From positions 1 through 20,309 of the forward strand of contig CAZJJZ010000025.1 in the NCBI GenBank assembly GCA_964546505.1: 20,309 bases of DNA, read 5' to 3'. The notes beneath the pieces are model-generated. The model worked only from the letters and a program-made list of their open reading frames with translations. It did not search any database and was not told the origin of the DNA. The translations under genes and the position numbers were made by a program. Of the stretch, positions 6,377 to 14,024 are shown piece by piece. Numbering within the stretch: position 1 is the stretch's first letter; each line of letters begins with the position of its first letter. This stretch comes from CAZJJZ01 sp964546505. GTDB taxonomy: Bacteria > Patescibacteriota > Gracilibacteria > UBA1369.

Positions 6377-6382
6377 TATAAT
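6377..6382 (+). promoter_or_regulatory. Possible -10 element before yqeY
   Basis: Perfect TATAAT only 10 bases before ATG 6393. The nearest -35-like TTGCAA (6358-6363) is too close (13-base spacer). If used, yqeY mRNA would be almost leaderless. Confidence 0.35.
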
Positions 6383-6392
6383 TTTGCAGTAA

Positions 6393-6839
6393 ATGAATTT
6401 AAAAGAACAAATTCAAGCTGACTTGATCGCAGCCATGAAAAGTGGTGATGAAGTAGCCAAAGGAGCTATTCGAATGTTGAAAGCAGCAATATTGAAGTTT
6501 GAAGTGGAAGGCGAAAAAAAACTGGCTGATGATGCGGCGGTAATCAATTTGGTGCAAAAAGAAATCAAGCAAAGGAAGGATTCTGCCGAGGCATACAGGT
6601 CTGGTAACAATGAAGAATTGGCCAAGAAGGAAGAGGCTGAAATTCAAGTTCTACTAAAATATTTACCGGCGCAGCTTTCTGAAACCGAGGTACGATCCAT
6701 TATTGTTGAAACCTTGAGTGCAGCAGGAATAACCAGCAAAGCTGAAATCGGCAAAGCAATGGGATTATTAATGCCAAAATTGAAAGGAAAGACTGATGGC
6801 GCTCTGATCAATAAAATTGTCGGCGAATTGTTAAAATGA
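6393..6839 (+). CDS. yqeY: GatB/YqeY domain-containing protein
   Basis: 148 residues, the typical length for stand-alone YqeY proteins, which resemble the C-terminal tail of the GatB subunit of tRNA amidotransferase. Matching features are LKEQIQADLIAAMKSGDEVA at the start, the IRMLKAAI helix, QKEIKQRKDSAEAYRSGN in the middle, EIQVLLKYLPAQLSE, and the C-terminal IGKAMGLLMPKLKGKTDGAL block ending in KIVGELLK. YqeY is a small helical cytoplasmic protein; a tRNA-binding or amidotransferase-linked role is presumed but the precise function is not established. It lies 17 bases after the thioredoxin-like gene and 7 bases before the adenosyltransferase, so these are likely cotranscribed. TGA stop. Confidence 0.95.
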   Translation: MNLKEQIQADLIAAMKSGDEVAKGAIRMLKAAILKFEVEGEKKLADDAAVINLVQKEIKQRKDSAEAYRSGNNEELAKKEEAEIQVLLKYLPAQLSETEVRSIIVETLSAAGITSKAEIGKAMGLLMPKLKGKTDGALINKIVGELLK

Positions 6840-6846
6840 TTCTGCC

Positions 6847-7395
6847 ATGAAAATTTATACCAAGACCGGCGATCAAGGAGAAACTTCATTACTCGGAGGT
6901 GTCCGTGTAAGTAAAGCGGATTTGCAGATACAGGTGATTGGCGAAGTGGACGAACTAAACTCGGCTCTGGGAGTTGCGATTGCCCAGAGTAAGTTTGGTA
7001 AATTACTGATGATTGGTGAATATCTACAAAACTGGCTGTTTGAAGTGGGGAGCTTGGTCGCGGAAAAGAAAAACGAGTCTGATTATACTAATGCAGATGC
7101 CAAATTATCAGATATGATTACCCGGATGGAGGGTTGGATAGATGAATTAACCAAAGAACTGCCGGCTTTGCAGAACTTCATCTTACCGGGTGGCAGTGTG
7201 GCTTCTGCGGATTGGCATTTGGCTAGAGCCGTGTGCAGAAGGGTGGAAAGAACAGTGGTCGCCGCGGCAAAAATACTAAATGATGGCTCCAGGATAAAAG
7301 CTTTTTTTAATCGCTTGGCCGATTTATTGTTCACAATGGCCAGAGCGGAAAATGCCCATCAGAGAGTTCCGGAAGTGATTTGGAAGAAAATGTGA
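6847..7395 (+). CDS. pduO: Cob(I)yrinic acid a,c-diamide adenosyltransferase, PduO type
   Basis: 182 residues. PduO-type ATP:cob(I)alamin adenosyltransferases transfer the adenosyl group of ATP to the cobalt of a corrinoid, making adenosylcobalamin. The family landmarks are all there: the ATP-binding N-terminus KIYTKTGDQGETSLLGGVRV (residues 2-21), GEVDELNSALG (32-42), FILPGGS (111-117), HLARAVCRRVERTVV (124-138) and FFNRLADLLFTMAR (153-166). The protein is a helical bundle that acts as a trimer in characterised relatives. It starts 7 bases after the yqeY stop without an SD. No B12-dependent enzyme, corrinoid transporter or cobalamin synthesis gene is nearby, so its user must be elsewhere in the genome. 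Ends in TGA. Confidence 0.95.
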   Translation: MKIYTKTGDQGETSLLGGVRVSKADLQIQVIGEVDELNSALGVAIAQSKFGKLLMIGEYLQNWLFEVGSLVAEKKNESDYTNADAKLSDMITRMEGWIDELTKELPALQNFILPGGSVASADWHLARAVCRRVERTVVAAAKILNDGSRIKAFFNRLADLLFTMARAENAHQRVPEVIWKKM

Positions 7396-7406
7396 CAAAT
7401 CAATGA

Positions 7407-7435
7407 TTGACAGATGTGCTGAAGGAGTCTAGATT
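7407..7435 (+). promoter_or_regulatory. Promoter candidate overlapping the start of the 7438 gene
   Basis: Perfect TTGACA (7407-7412), 17-base spacer, TAGATT (7430-7435). Predicted start near 7442, downstream of ATG 7438, which would favour ATG 7459 for transcripts from this promoter. The -10 lies next to the SD-like AAGGAG at 7422-7427. Confidence 0.45.
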
Positions 7436-7437
7436 TA

Positions 7438-8028
7438 ATGAGCTTTAATATTTTTATTATGGAAAAGGAATCAAGTGAAAAAGCTAGTCTTAATAAACGC
7501 TTTGCTGAACAGATGCAGGCATCAACAACTCCTACCGAGGCGGGATCACAGAGAGCCAGTGATATAGCTCAAGAAGTTCGGAGTGATTTGGAGAGAACAC
7601 AAAGACCGGTTAAATTCGATGCCGGACTAATGAAGAAATTTACCGCTGCGTCTACGCCAAGTCCCAAACCAACTGTAAGCGAAAAGCCCGCACAACCTGT
7701 AGACAAAACAACAACTTCCACCAATGAAGAAAGTTCTGACTTGCCTGCAGTAAAACCCGGTCAGGTTAATCATAACGCCACCACTATCACCGCTATCCCG
7801 AAAAAGAAAGTTGAAACTGCCTCGAATAGACCCGCCAAAGAACTGATCGAGGTTATCAAAGCCCTGGATATCAAAAAACGCATTGATTATGTGGAGGCAA
7901 TTGGCAGCGAAACGCCCTCGGAAGAGCAATGGACTGTCTTTTGTGGCAAACTCAATCAAAAATCCGCTGATATGGGATACGGAGTTTTTGGCATGGACTT
8001 TACTGGCCTTGCTCAGACTGTTAATTAA
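7438..8028 (+). CDS. Hypothetical protein with disordered Pro/Ser/Thr-rich linker
   Basis: 196 residues from ATG 7438, which has AAGGAG 10 bases upstream. ATG 7459 (MEKESSEKAS) is an alternative, favoured if the promoter at 7407-7435 is used; it gives 189 residues and removes a hydrophobic leader SFNIFI that looks unnatural here. Residues ~10-135 are charged and rich in Ser, Thr, Pro and Ala, probably disordered. A small folded C-terminal part (~135-196) begins PAKELIEVIKALDIKKRIDY and ends YGVFGMDFTGLAQTVN. I do not recognise it. It has no signal peptide. It lies between the adenosyltransferase and the korAB pair on the same strand, 71 bases upstream of korA. Confidence 0.7.
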   Translation: MSFNIFIMEKESSEKASLNKRFAEQMQASTTPTEAGSQRASDIAQEVRSDLERTQRPVKFDAGLMKKFTAASTPSPKPTVSEKPAQPVDKTTTSTNEESSDLPAVKPGQVNHNATTITAIPKKKVETASNRPAKELIEVIKALDIKKRIDYVEAIGSETPSEEQWTVFCGKLNQKSADMGYGVFGMDFTGLAQTVN

Positions 8029-8099
8029 GAATGGAAATTTCAAACCTCAGTTCAAAACCTGGTTGGGACACACCATCTAAAAATTTTTGAAAAAACAAA

Positions 8100-9935
8100 A
8101 TGAAAAATAACTTAACCTGGCTAATTGGCGGAGAAGCGGGCTTTGGCATACAAAGCGCCGGACATTATTTTGCTCTAGCCTGCAGCCGTGGCGGGTTGTT
8201 TGTCTTTGGAAACGCCGAATACCCCTCATTGATTCGTGGAGGGCACAACTCCAATACCATCAGAGTCGCGGACTTTGAAGTTAGCGTACACAAAGAAAAA
8301 TTAAATCTGATTTTGGCCATGAATGAGGAAACTCTACTGATGCATGGCAAGGAGCTGGTGCCAGGTGGCGCTGTAATTTATGACGCCGAAGCGGTAAAAA
8401 ACTTTGATTTCGACCATGCGGGGTTTCCTGCTGAAAAAGAAATTTTCGCAGTTCCTTTGAGGAAAATTGCCTTTGAAATAGGCAAGGGTGAAATTACCAG
8501 AAATACCGTGGGAGTCGCAGCAAGTTTTGCAGTTTTGGGTTATGACCTGGAAATTTACTTGGCTATTTTGACAGAAAGTTTCGGTAAAAAGGGTGGGACA
8601 GTTGTGGAAAATAACTTGGCGGCGGCGCGCGCTGGTTATCAGTATGTTTTGGATAATTACGCCACACAGGTGACTAACTTTGGCTGGAAGCTGGAGAAGG
8701 TGGAGAGCGCGCCGCGAAGGATGTTAATCACTGGTAATGATGCTACCTGCCTGGGAGCTTTGAAGGCAGGTGTTAAATTTGTTGCTGAATACCCCATGAC
8801 ACCATCGTCTGGAATTTTGCATTTCATGTCAAAACAAGCTAAGGATTTTAATATTATTGTGAAGCATACCGAGGATGAATTAGCCGCAATGAATATGGTG
8901 GTTGGTGCCAGCTGGGCGGGTGCACGCGCGATGACAGCTACCTCTGGAGGCGGTTTTTCCTTGATGGTCGAAGCTATGGGCATGGCCGGCATGATAGAAA
9001 CTCCGGCGGTGATTATTGAAGGTCAAAGAGGCGGACCTTCAACTGGTTTGCCCACCCGTACCGAACAAAGTGACTTGCAATTTGTGATGCACGCCTCTCA
9101 GGGCGAATTCCCCAGGGCGGTGTTGGCCGCGGCTGATATGCAAGACTTGTTCTACTTAACCTTTAAAGCATTTAATCTTGCAGAGAAATACCAAATCCCC
9201 GTGGTGGTGTTGAGCGATAAGCATTTGGCTGAGTGCATCAAGAATTATCCGCAATTTGAAACGAGTCACCTGCGGGTCGAAAGAGGCCAGCTAGCTCGAA
9301 CGGATGCTGAAGTGGAACAATTATTGAACGAGGGCTATCTCACTCCAGATAAAGGCTTTTATCGTTATCGATTTACAGCTGATGGAATTTCTCCCCGGGT
9401 GATTCCGGGTACCAAGGGGGGTAGACATCGTGCCTCCACAGATGAACATGATGAAACTGGAGATTTAACTGAAACAGAAGAAAATCGCAATCAAATGATG
9501 GCAAAGAGAATGCGCAAAATGGAAACCTGTCTGCAAGACATTCCTTTACCAGTAGTAAATGGCCCTGCTGAGGACGGCTCATTCACAGCCGGACCGGCTT
9601 ACCCGGTTGAAGAGGCGGACATGTTGTTTATCACTTGGGGTTCTCCAAAAGACGCTTTGCTGGAAGTGATGCAAAATTTACGAAGTCAAGGAGTGAAGGC
9701 CAATTTACTCGTGATACGCTATTTCATTCCATTCCATTCTGCTGCGATAAAAGAGATTTTGACTAGTCATAAGTTACTGATTGGTGTGGAGATGAATTAT
9801 AGCGGTCAAATGTGTAATTATTTAACAGAAAAGACCGGAGTGGAAATCAGTCACCGGATTTTGAAATATTCTGGTAGACAATTTACCGCCGACGAATTAT
9901 TGGAAAAGGTGCAGAATTTAATTTCTAAACAATAA
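8100..9935 (+). CDS. korA: 2-oxoacid:ferredoxin oxidoreductase, alpha subunit (gamma-alpha fusion)
   Basis: 611 residues. With KorB it forms the enzyme that oxidatively decarboxylates a 2-oxoacid to an acyl-CoA and passes electrons to ferredoxin, in the cytoplasm. Residues 1-~190 are the gamma domain (GGEAGFGIQSAGHYFALACS, 10-29; YPSLIRGGHNS, 41-51). Residues ~205-430 are the pyrimidine-binding alpha domain, with YPMTPSS (231-237; the family usually has YPITPSS), HTEDELAAMNMVVGASWAGA (256-275), TSGGGFSLM (281-289) and GLPTRTEQSDL (316-326). The remaining C-terminal part (~500-611) is the domain II type seen in KorA. A single-chain gamma-alpha subunit is the common two-subunit arrangement. korB follows after 3 bases. 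The 2-oxoacid used (2-oxoglutarate, pyruvate or other) cannot be told from these motifs. No SD before the ATG. Confidence 0.95.
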   Translation: MKNNLTWLIGGEAGFGIQSAGHYFALACSRGGLFVFGNAEYPSLIRGGHNSNTIRVADFEVSVHKEKLNLILAMNEETLLMHGKELVPGGAVIYDAEAVKNFDFDHAGFPAEKEIFAVPLRKIAFEIGKGEITRNTVGVAASFAVLGYDLEIYLAILTESFGKKGGTVVENNLAAARAGYQYVLDNYATQVTNFGWKLEKVESAPRRMLITGNDATCLGALKAGVKFVAEYPMTPSSGILHFMSKQAKDFNIIVKHTEDELAAMNMVVGASWAGARAMTATSGGGFSLMVEAMGMAGMIETPAVIIEGQRGGPSTGLPTRTEQSDLQFVMHASQGEFPRAVLAAADMQDLFYLTFKAFNLAEKYQIPVVVLSDKHLAECIKNYPQFETSHLRVERGQLARTDAEVEQLLNEGYLTPDKGFYRYRFTADGISPRVIPGTKGGRHRASTDEHDETGDLTETEENRNQMMAKRMRKMETCLQDIPLPVVNGPAEDGSFTAGPAYPVEEADMLFITWGSPKDALLEVMQNLRSQGVKANLLVIRYFIPFHSAAIKEILTSHKLLIGVEMNYSGQMCNYLTEKTGVEISHRILKYSGRQFTADELLEKVQNLISKQ

Positions 9936-9938
9936 CAA

Positions 9939-10796
9939 ATGCCTGTACAAATACACGACTATGATACTCTCGCCAAACCGGACTGGTGTCCTGGCTGTGG
10001 TGATTTTGGTATTCAAGTAGCGGTTAAACAGGCCTTGACCAATGCACAGATCGAACCACACAATTTAGCCTTCGTTAGTGATATTGGTTGTAGTGGCAAA
10101 ATCGCCCACTGGCTTAATACATATGGCTTACACAGCTTGCATGGCCGGGCGTTGGCATGTGCCACTGGAGTCAAATTTGCAAATCGCAATTTAACAGTTG
10201 TGGCAGGCGCTGGTGACGGCGGTGGTTTTGGAATAGGTGGTGGACACTTGGTTCACGCCATCAGACGTAATCCTGACATTACTTACCTGGTCCATAATAA
10301 TATGGTGTATGGACTAACTAAAGGACAGATGACTCCTACTTCTTGTAAGGGTTTTGTAACGCCCTCTTCCCCCTTTGGCGCAGTCGAAGACGAGCTCAAT
10401 CCACTTGCCTTGGCACTGAGTTTGGGATGCAGTTTCGTGGCTAGAGGCAGTTCTGGTGACGCACCTGGTTTAGCCAAGATAATTGAGGCGGCCATCAAGC
10501 ATAAGGGCTTTGCCTTGGTGGATATTTTTCAACCATGCGTGACCTTTAACAAAGTTCAGACATACGCATATTTCATTCAAAATACTTACAAAATCAACGA
10601 GGAGCATGACAAAACCAATTGGGAAGAGGCTATGAAATTAGCCAGAAAGACAGACAAATTTCCGCTGGGTATATTGTATCAGATAGACAAACCGGTTTAT
10701 GAAGAACATGATCCTGGTAGGCATCCAGAAAAGGCCGTGGTAGACTTACCGATAGAAGACATCAGCATTGATCATTTGTTTGCTAAATACTACTAA
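9939..10796 (+). CDS. korB: 2-oxoacid:ferredoxin oxidoreductase, beta subunit
   Basis: 285 residues. The beta subunit binds thiamine pyrophosphate and one [4Fe-4S] cluster. The thiamine site is clear: GDGGGFGIGGGHLVHAIRRN (92-111) followed by VHNNMVYGLTKGQ (118-130). Four cysteines fit the cluster pattern of archaeal two-subunit enzymes: C17 and C20 in WCPGCGDFG, C51 in DIGCSGK, and C200 in FQPCVTFN. The C-terminus (~235-285) carries the usual KFPLGILYQ segment. It starts 3 bases after korA and its stop overlaps the next ATG (TAATG), so korA, korB and the phosphodiesterase are probably translated together. No separate ferredoxin-like delta subunit is encoded beside it, so electrons must leave to a ferredoxin or flavodoxin encoded elsewhere. 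Confidence 0.96.
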   Translation: MPVQIHDYDTLAKPDWCPGCGDFGIQVAVKQALTNAQIEPHNLAFVSDIGCSGKIAHWLNTYGLHSLHGRALACATGVKFANRNLTVVAGAGDGGGFGIGGGHLVHAIRRNPDITYLVHNNMVYGLTKGQMTPTSCKGFVTPSSPFGAVEDELNPLALALSLGCSFVARGSSGDAPGLAKIIEAAIKHKGFALVDIFQPCVTFNKVQTYAYFIQNTYKINEEHDKTNWEEAMKLARKTDKFPLGILYQIDKPVYEEHDPGRHPEKAVVDLPIEDISIDHLFAKYY

Positions 10797-11527
10797 TGCC
10801 GCTGAGTAAAAACACATTAATCGGACATCGCGGTTGCGCCAGTACCAAACAAGAAAATACCAGAAGCGCTTTTGAACAGGCGATCAAGGAAGGTGCTGAA
10901 TGGGTGGAAATGGATTTACGAATTACCCGTGACAATGTGGTGGTAGTTTTTCATGACGCTGAACTAGCCGGGGTGAGAATTAAAGGCGAAAAATATGATA
11001 CTTTGCTGGAAATTGCCGCCATCAATCAACTGGAGTTTCCCACATTGGAAGAAATTTTAGAGGCTTTGGAGGGTCGGGTTAAGTTATTGGTGGAGATCAA
11101 AGAAGAAGGGTATGAGGACTTGGTAATGCAACAATTATTGCAAAGATTCGCCAGTCATGAGTTGATGATTCAAAGTTTTAAAGATGAAGTGATTTGGTAC
11201 ATCAAAAAACACTATCCAGCTATTCAGGCCGGACTGCTATTGGGGACTGGTTATAATGATGAGTATTTTGCCAGAAAGGGTTGGCGATTTTTCGGACATA
11301 AATTATTGGAGTTTTATCCTTGGCAACGGTTGAAGAATTGTCACGCGGATTTTATGGCAGTGAACCATCGTCTGGTGAGTCAGGCCATGTTGAAAAGAGC
11401 TAGTAGAGAGAATTTGGCGGTGTTGGTCTGGACAGTAAATACACCGTCAGTTTTTCAAAAAATACAAAGTAGTGGTTTAGTGTCGGGCATTATTACGGAT
11501 TGGCCAGGTAGATGGAAGAATGATTAA
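10796..11527 (+). CDS. Glycerophosphodiester phosphodiesterase family protein
   Basis: 243 residues. GDPD enzymes hydrolyse glycerophosphodiesters to glycerol-3-phosphate and an alcohol. The family residues are present: GHRG with H11-R12, E20-N21 in QENTRSAFEQAI, the metal ligands E38 and D40 in WVEMDLR, H53-D54 in VVVFHD, E100-x-K102 in LLVEIKE, and the late VLVWTVN and GIITDWPGR segments. No signal peptide, so it is predicted cytoplasmic, which suggests recycling of phospholipid head groups or another phosphodiester rather than scavenging outside the cell. Its ATG overlaps the korB stop by one base, a hallmark of translational coupling, yet the functional link to 2-oxoacid oxidation is not obvious. 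Confidence 0.93.
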   Translation: MPLSKNTLIGHRGCASTKQENTRSAFEQAIKEGAEWVEMDLRITRDNVVVVFHDAELAGVRIKGEKYDTLLEIAAINQLEFPTLEEILEALEGRVKLLVEIKEEGYEDLVMQQLLQRFASHELMIQSFKDEVIWYIKKHYPAIQAGLLLGTGYNDEYFARKGWRFFGHKLLEFYPWQRLKNCHADFMAVNHRLVSQAMLKRASRENLAVLVWTVNTPSVFQKIQSSGLVSGIITDWPGRWKND

Positions 11528-11530
11528 TTC

Positions 11531-11558
11531 TTGACATTTTCGGTTTTTATGTCATGCT
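11531..11558 (+). promoter_or_regulatory. Putative promoter and operator of the 11582 gene
   Basis: TTGACA (11531-11536), 16-base spacer, CATGCT (11553-11558) with an extended-10 TGT before it; predicted start near 11565 and a ~17-base leader with no SD. An inverted repeat TGACAT (11532-11537) / ATGTCA (11549-11554) spans the spacer, and a third TGACAT lies at 11578-11583 across the start codon, so a repressor site is possible. Confidence 0.4.
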
Positions 11559-11581
11559 GTGAAAGCTGATTTTAGTATGAC

Positions 11582-13438
11582 ATGAAATTAAATCATAAAA
11601 ATCTGAGTTTGCGTCATTTGGGCAGCCAATCCATAACTCTATGTGATCAGCTGTTTGATGAAAAAATTGTTACTGATCGTAGCAACCCTAACCATCATCG
11701 GGATTACTGTGTGGTAGATTTGCCCGAGGGATTGATATTTAAAGAGGTGACTGAAGATTTCTTTTTGGGCAGAATAGTCAGATTTACCGAACAGGTCAAA
11801 GAAAAGCTGGTATCAGTCGTGACAGCCAAGAGATGGCAAAGATTATCTGGAGAAACGCTGGAAGCTATCAAAGAGTTAAATGAAGAAATGTCTGACACTG
11901 TCCGGAAGCATTACAAGAAATTGGGACCAGTGAAGTCAAAGAGAAACTTGGACGTCTTATTGATTTTGTTATCGAAGAATTACCGTAATTTTGAACAGAA
12001 AAAAAATGCCCTGGGTATAGCTAGAAATATCATTATCTGGTCAGACTGTTTCTGGGCCTTGGAAAAGCAGAGTTGGTTGACCTTAAATTTTCCAGATAAT
12101 CAACCAAATGAAAGCGAGACAGAAATTACACAAGCCAGTGCGGCACCTGAAGAACGAGTAGAAGCCACTCAGGAGTCCGCTACAGTAACCGTAACTGAGC
12201 ATTCAGCGCTGAGCGTTGAAGATAAACCACTGCCTGAAGCCACCAGTCAAGATATTATCGAAATTATTGAACGTTCTAGAGAGTTGATCGGCATGTTGAG
12301 TTTGGCAGAATTCTCTGACGATAAGGAGGAAAAAATTGAAGCTCAATATGCTGAAATTGTCGCAGAAATTAAGATTATCAGAGAAGCGGCATTGACCTTT
12401 TTGGATTCTAAAAGCATTCAAAGTGAGGTTTTAACCAGTACTATGGAGGGGTTATTGCTGGATATTGAAATTTTGAAAGAAAAGTTGGTGCAAATGGACG
12501 CTCAATTGGAAGTAACCATGAATGATTATCAATATTTTCTGGACAATTTATTAGAAGAGTACGACCAGTTAAAAGCAGGAGTGGAATATGTCAAAAACTA
12601 TATTCGCTTCAAGCATGTCAAAAATCTATTGCAGGAGGATGCTCTAAAGCAAGCTGAAGAAGAGCTAGATCAAAAAACCAGAGAATGTGAGTCGACCTTT
12701 AGGAATTTTGAAGAGCTTGTTTTGAACGCCGATGAGTTGAAAGCTGAAGTAACAGCTCTGGAAAAAATCGCCGGTAGAATGCAAAACATCAAACCTATTT
12801 TAGACGCCAGGGAGAGGGCTGTTTGGCATACTGATAGGTGGCACGATCAGGCGTTGGTACTCGTGAAAAAAAATAAGCAAGATGAAATTGCGGAGGTACA
12901 GCCATCCTTTGTCACTGACGATTTATCAACTACTCCGACTACGACTGTTGACTCTAAACAACCCCATCCAGAATTAGCACCAGTACAATTTGAAGAGGGA
13001 GAGAGTACAATCGAACAACAAATGGACGCCCTCTTGAAGCAATTACTTTCGACTAATCGCTGGGCTGATGTTGATTCTCTGCTGTGCTTTGTACCACATT
13101 TAATTTCCAGAGAATTAAGAAACGATATCTTTGGAGAGGCTTATAAAAATGGTAGAAACGTGAAAGAACATTTTCCGGAGGATAAAAAAATCGGTGCTGG
13201 AAAAGACAAAGCTGACTGGAGCAGCCGTGAAGCAGTATTATCACATGTGCGGGTGCGGGTGGCGTTGGCCTGGCCATTGCTTGGTGAAATGCTAAATAAC
13301 GGTAAAATCACTTTGGTACGCAAAATCTTAAAACAATATAGCACTAAACATTGGAAGTATAGTAGAATCAACGTTGAAAGCATTCTAAAACATAATAATG
13401 GCTTCCAATCCTTGGAAGAGGTCATTGAAGCAATTTAA
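11582..13438 (+). CDS. Large hypothetical coiled-coil protein
   Basis: 618 residues; family not recognised. Residues 1-~165 look globular with helical segments (RFTEQVKEKLVSVVTAKRWQ, NYRNFEQKKNALGIARNIII). Residues ~170-225 are a low-complexity acidic linker rich in Glu, Thr, Ala and Pro. Residues ~228-425 have long heptad-like charged helices (EEELDQKTRECESTFRNFEE), which I read as coiled coil. A second Thr/Pro-rich linker (~435-480) leads to a C-terminal domain (~485-618) with EQQMDALLKQLLSTNRWADV, ISRELRNDIFGEAYKNGR and VRVALAWPLLGEMLNNGKI. No signal peptide or membrane span, so a cytoplasmic structural or scaffold protein is likely. It has its own promoter and is followed after 9 bases by another helical unknown. 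Confidence 0.85.
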   Translation: MKLNHKNLSLRHLGSQSITLCDQLFDEKIVTDRSNPNHHRDYCVVDLPEGLIFKEVTEDFFLGRIVRFTEQVKEKLVSVVTAKRWQRLSGETLEAIKELNEEMSDTVRKHYKKLGPVKSKRNLDVLLILLSKNYRNFEQKKNALGIARNIIIWSDCFWALEKQSWLTLNFPDNQPNESETEITQASAAPEERVEATQESATVTVTEHSALSVEDKPLPEATSQDIIEIIERSRELIGMLSLAEFSDDKEEKIEAQYAEIVAEIKIIREAALTFLDSKSIQSEVLTSTMEGLLLDIEILKEKLVQMDAQLEVTMNDYQYFLDNLLEEYDQLKAGVEYVKNYIRFKHVKNLLQEDALKQAEEELDQKTRECESTFRNFEELVLNADELKAEVTALEKIAGRMQNIKPILDARERAVWHTDRWHDQALVLVKKNKQDEIAEVQPSFVTDDLSTTPTTTVDSKQPHPELAPVQFEEGESTIEQQMDALLKQLLSTNRWADVDSLLCFVPHLISRELRNDIFGEAYKNGRNVKEHFPEDKKIGAGKDKADWSSREAVLSHVRVRVALAWPLLGEMLNNGKITLVRKILKQYSTKHWKYSRINVESILKHNNGFQSLEEVIEAI

Positions 13439-13447
13439 TTAATAGAT

Positions 13448-14020
13448 ATGAAAGAGCGTGATAATAGCGGGCAGATTGCGAAGGAAGCTGCAAATCTACT
13501 GGAAGCGGCAAAAATGGTATTGGAGGAATGTGAACAATTTTTGGGCGAAATGAGAACCACGTTCGCATACAATAATTCCGCCAAAAGTCTGCGGGGGAAG
13601 ATCTATGCCGTCTTACTTTTGGAGCAGATGTCTGTACAAATGCCAGTGAATATGCAAAGGGGCTATCACAAAGACAAGGAAAAAGTCCTTGCTGATTTTG
13701 AGGAATTTAAACGTGCCTTAACAGAGCTAAGTCCTGAAGCAGACAAAAAGTCTAAACTACTAATCTTAGAGAAGCTGAAGGAATTACTAAAAGGAATTAA
13801 GTATTTTACTGCGCGATTCGATTTTAAGCAGGAGGATTTTTTGCGAGAGATGGTGGAGGAATTGGCTGGACTTTTTCCAAAACTCAATGCCTATAAAGAT
13901 GCAATACAAGTGCAAATCCCTAATTTAGAAACCGTTTCTTCGGATACCAGAAAAATTGTAGTGGTAACACAGGCCTTATTGACTATGCCGGGAAAAATAG
14001 AAGAACGACGTAAAAAATAA
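13448..14020 (+). CDS. Hypothetical helical protein
   Basis: 190 residues, nearly all predicted helical by eye, rich in Lys, Glu and Leu (IAKEAANLLEAAKMVLEECE, KLLILEKLKELLKGIKYF). No recognised family, no signal peptide, no membrane span. It starts 9 bases after the 618-residue coiled-coil gene and has no promoter of its own that I could see, so the two are probably one transcript and may be partners; this is inference from spacing. Its stop lies 4 bases from the stop of the convergent sulP gene, with no hairpin terminator between them. Confidence 0.8.
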   Translation: MKERDNSGQIAKEAANLLEAAKMVLEECEQFLGEMRTTFAYNNSAKSLRGKIYAVLLLEQMSVQMPVNMQRGYHKDKEKVLADFEEFKRALTELSPEADKKSKLLILEKLKELLKGIKYFTARFDFKQEDFLREMVEELAGLFPKLNAYKDAIQVQIPNLETVSSDTRKIVVVTQALLTMPGKIEERRKK

Positions 14021-14024
14021 ATCT

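Noticed and set aside
13053..13425. Minus-strand ORFs within the 618-residue gene
   Set aside because: Shadows of a long continuous plus-strand coding region, with no start signals of their own.
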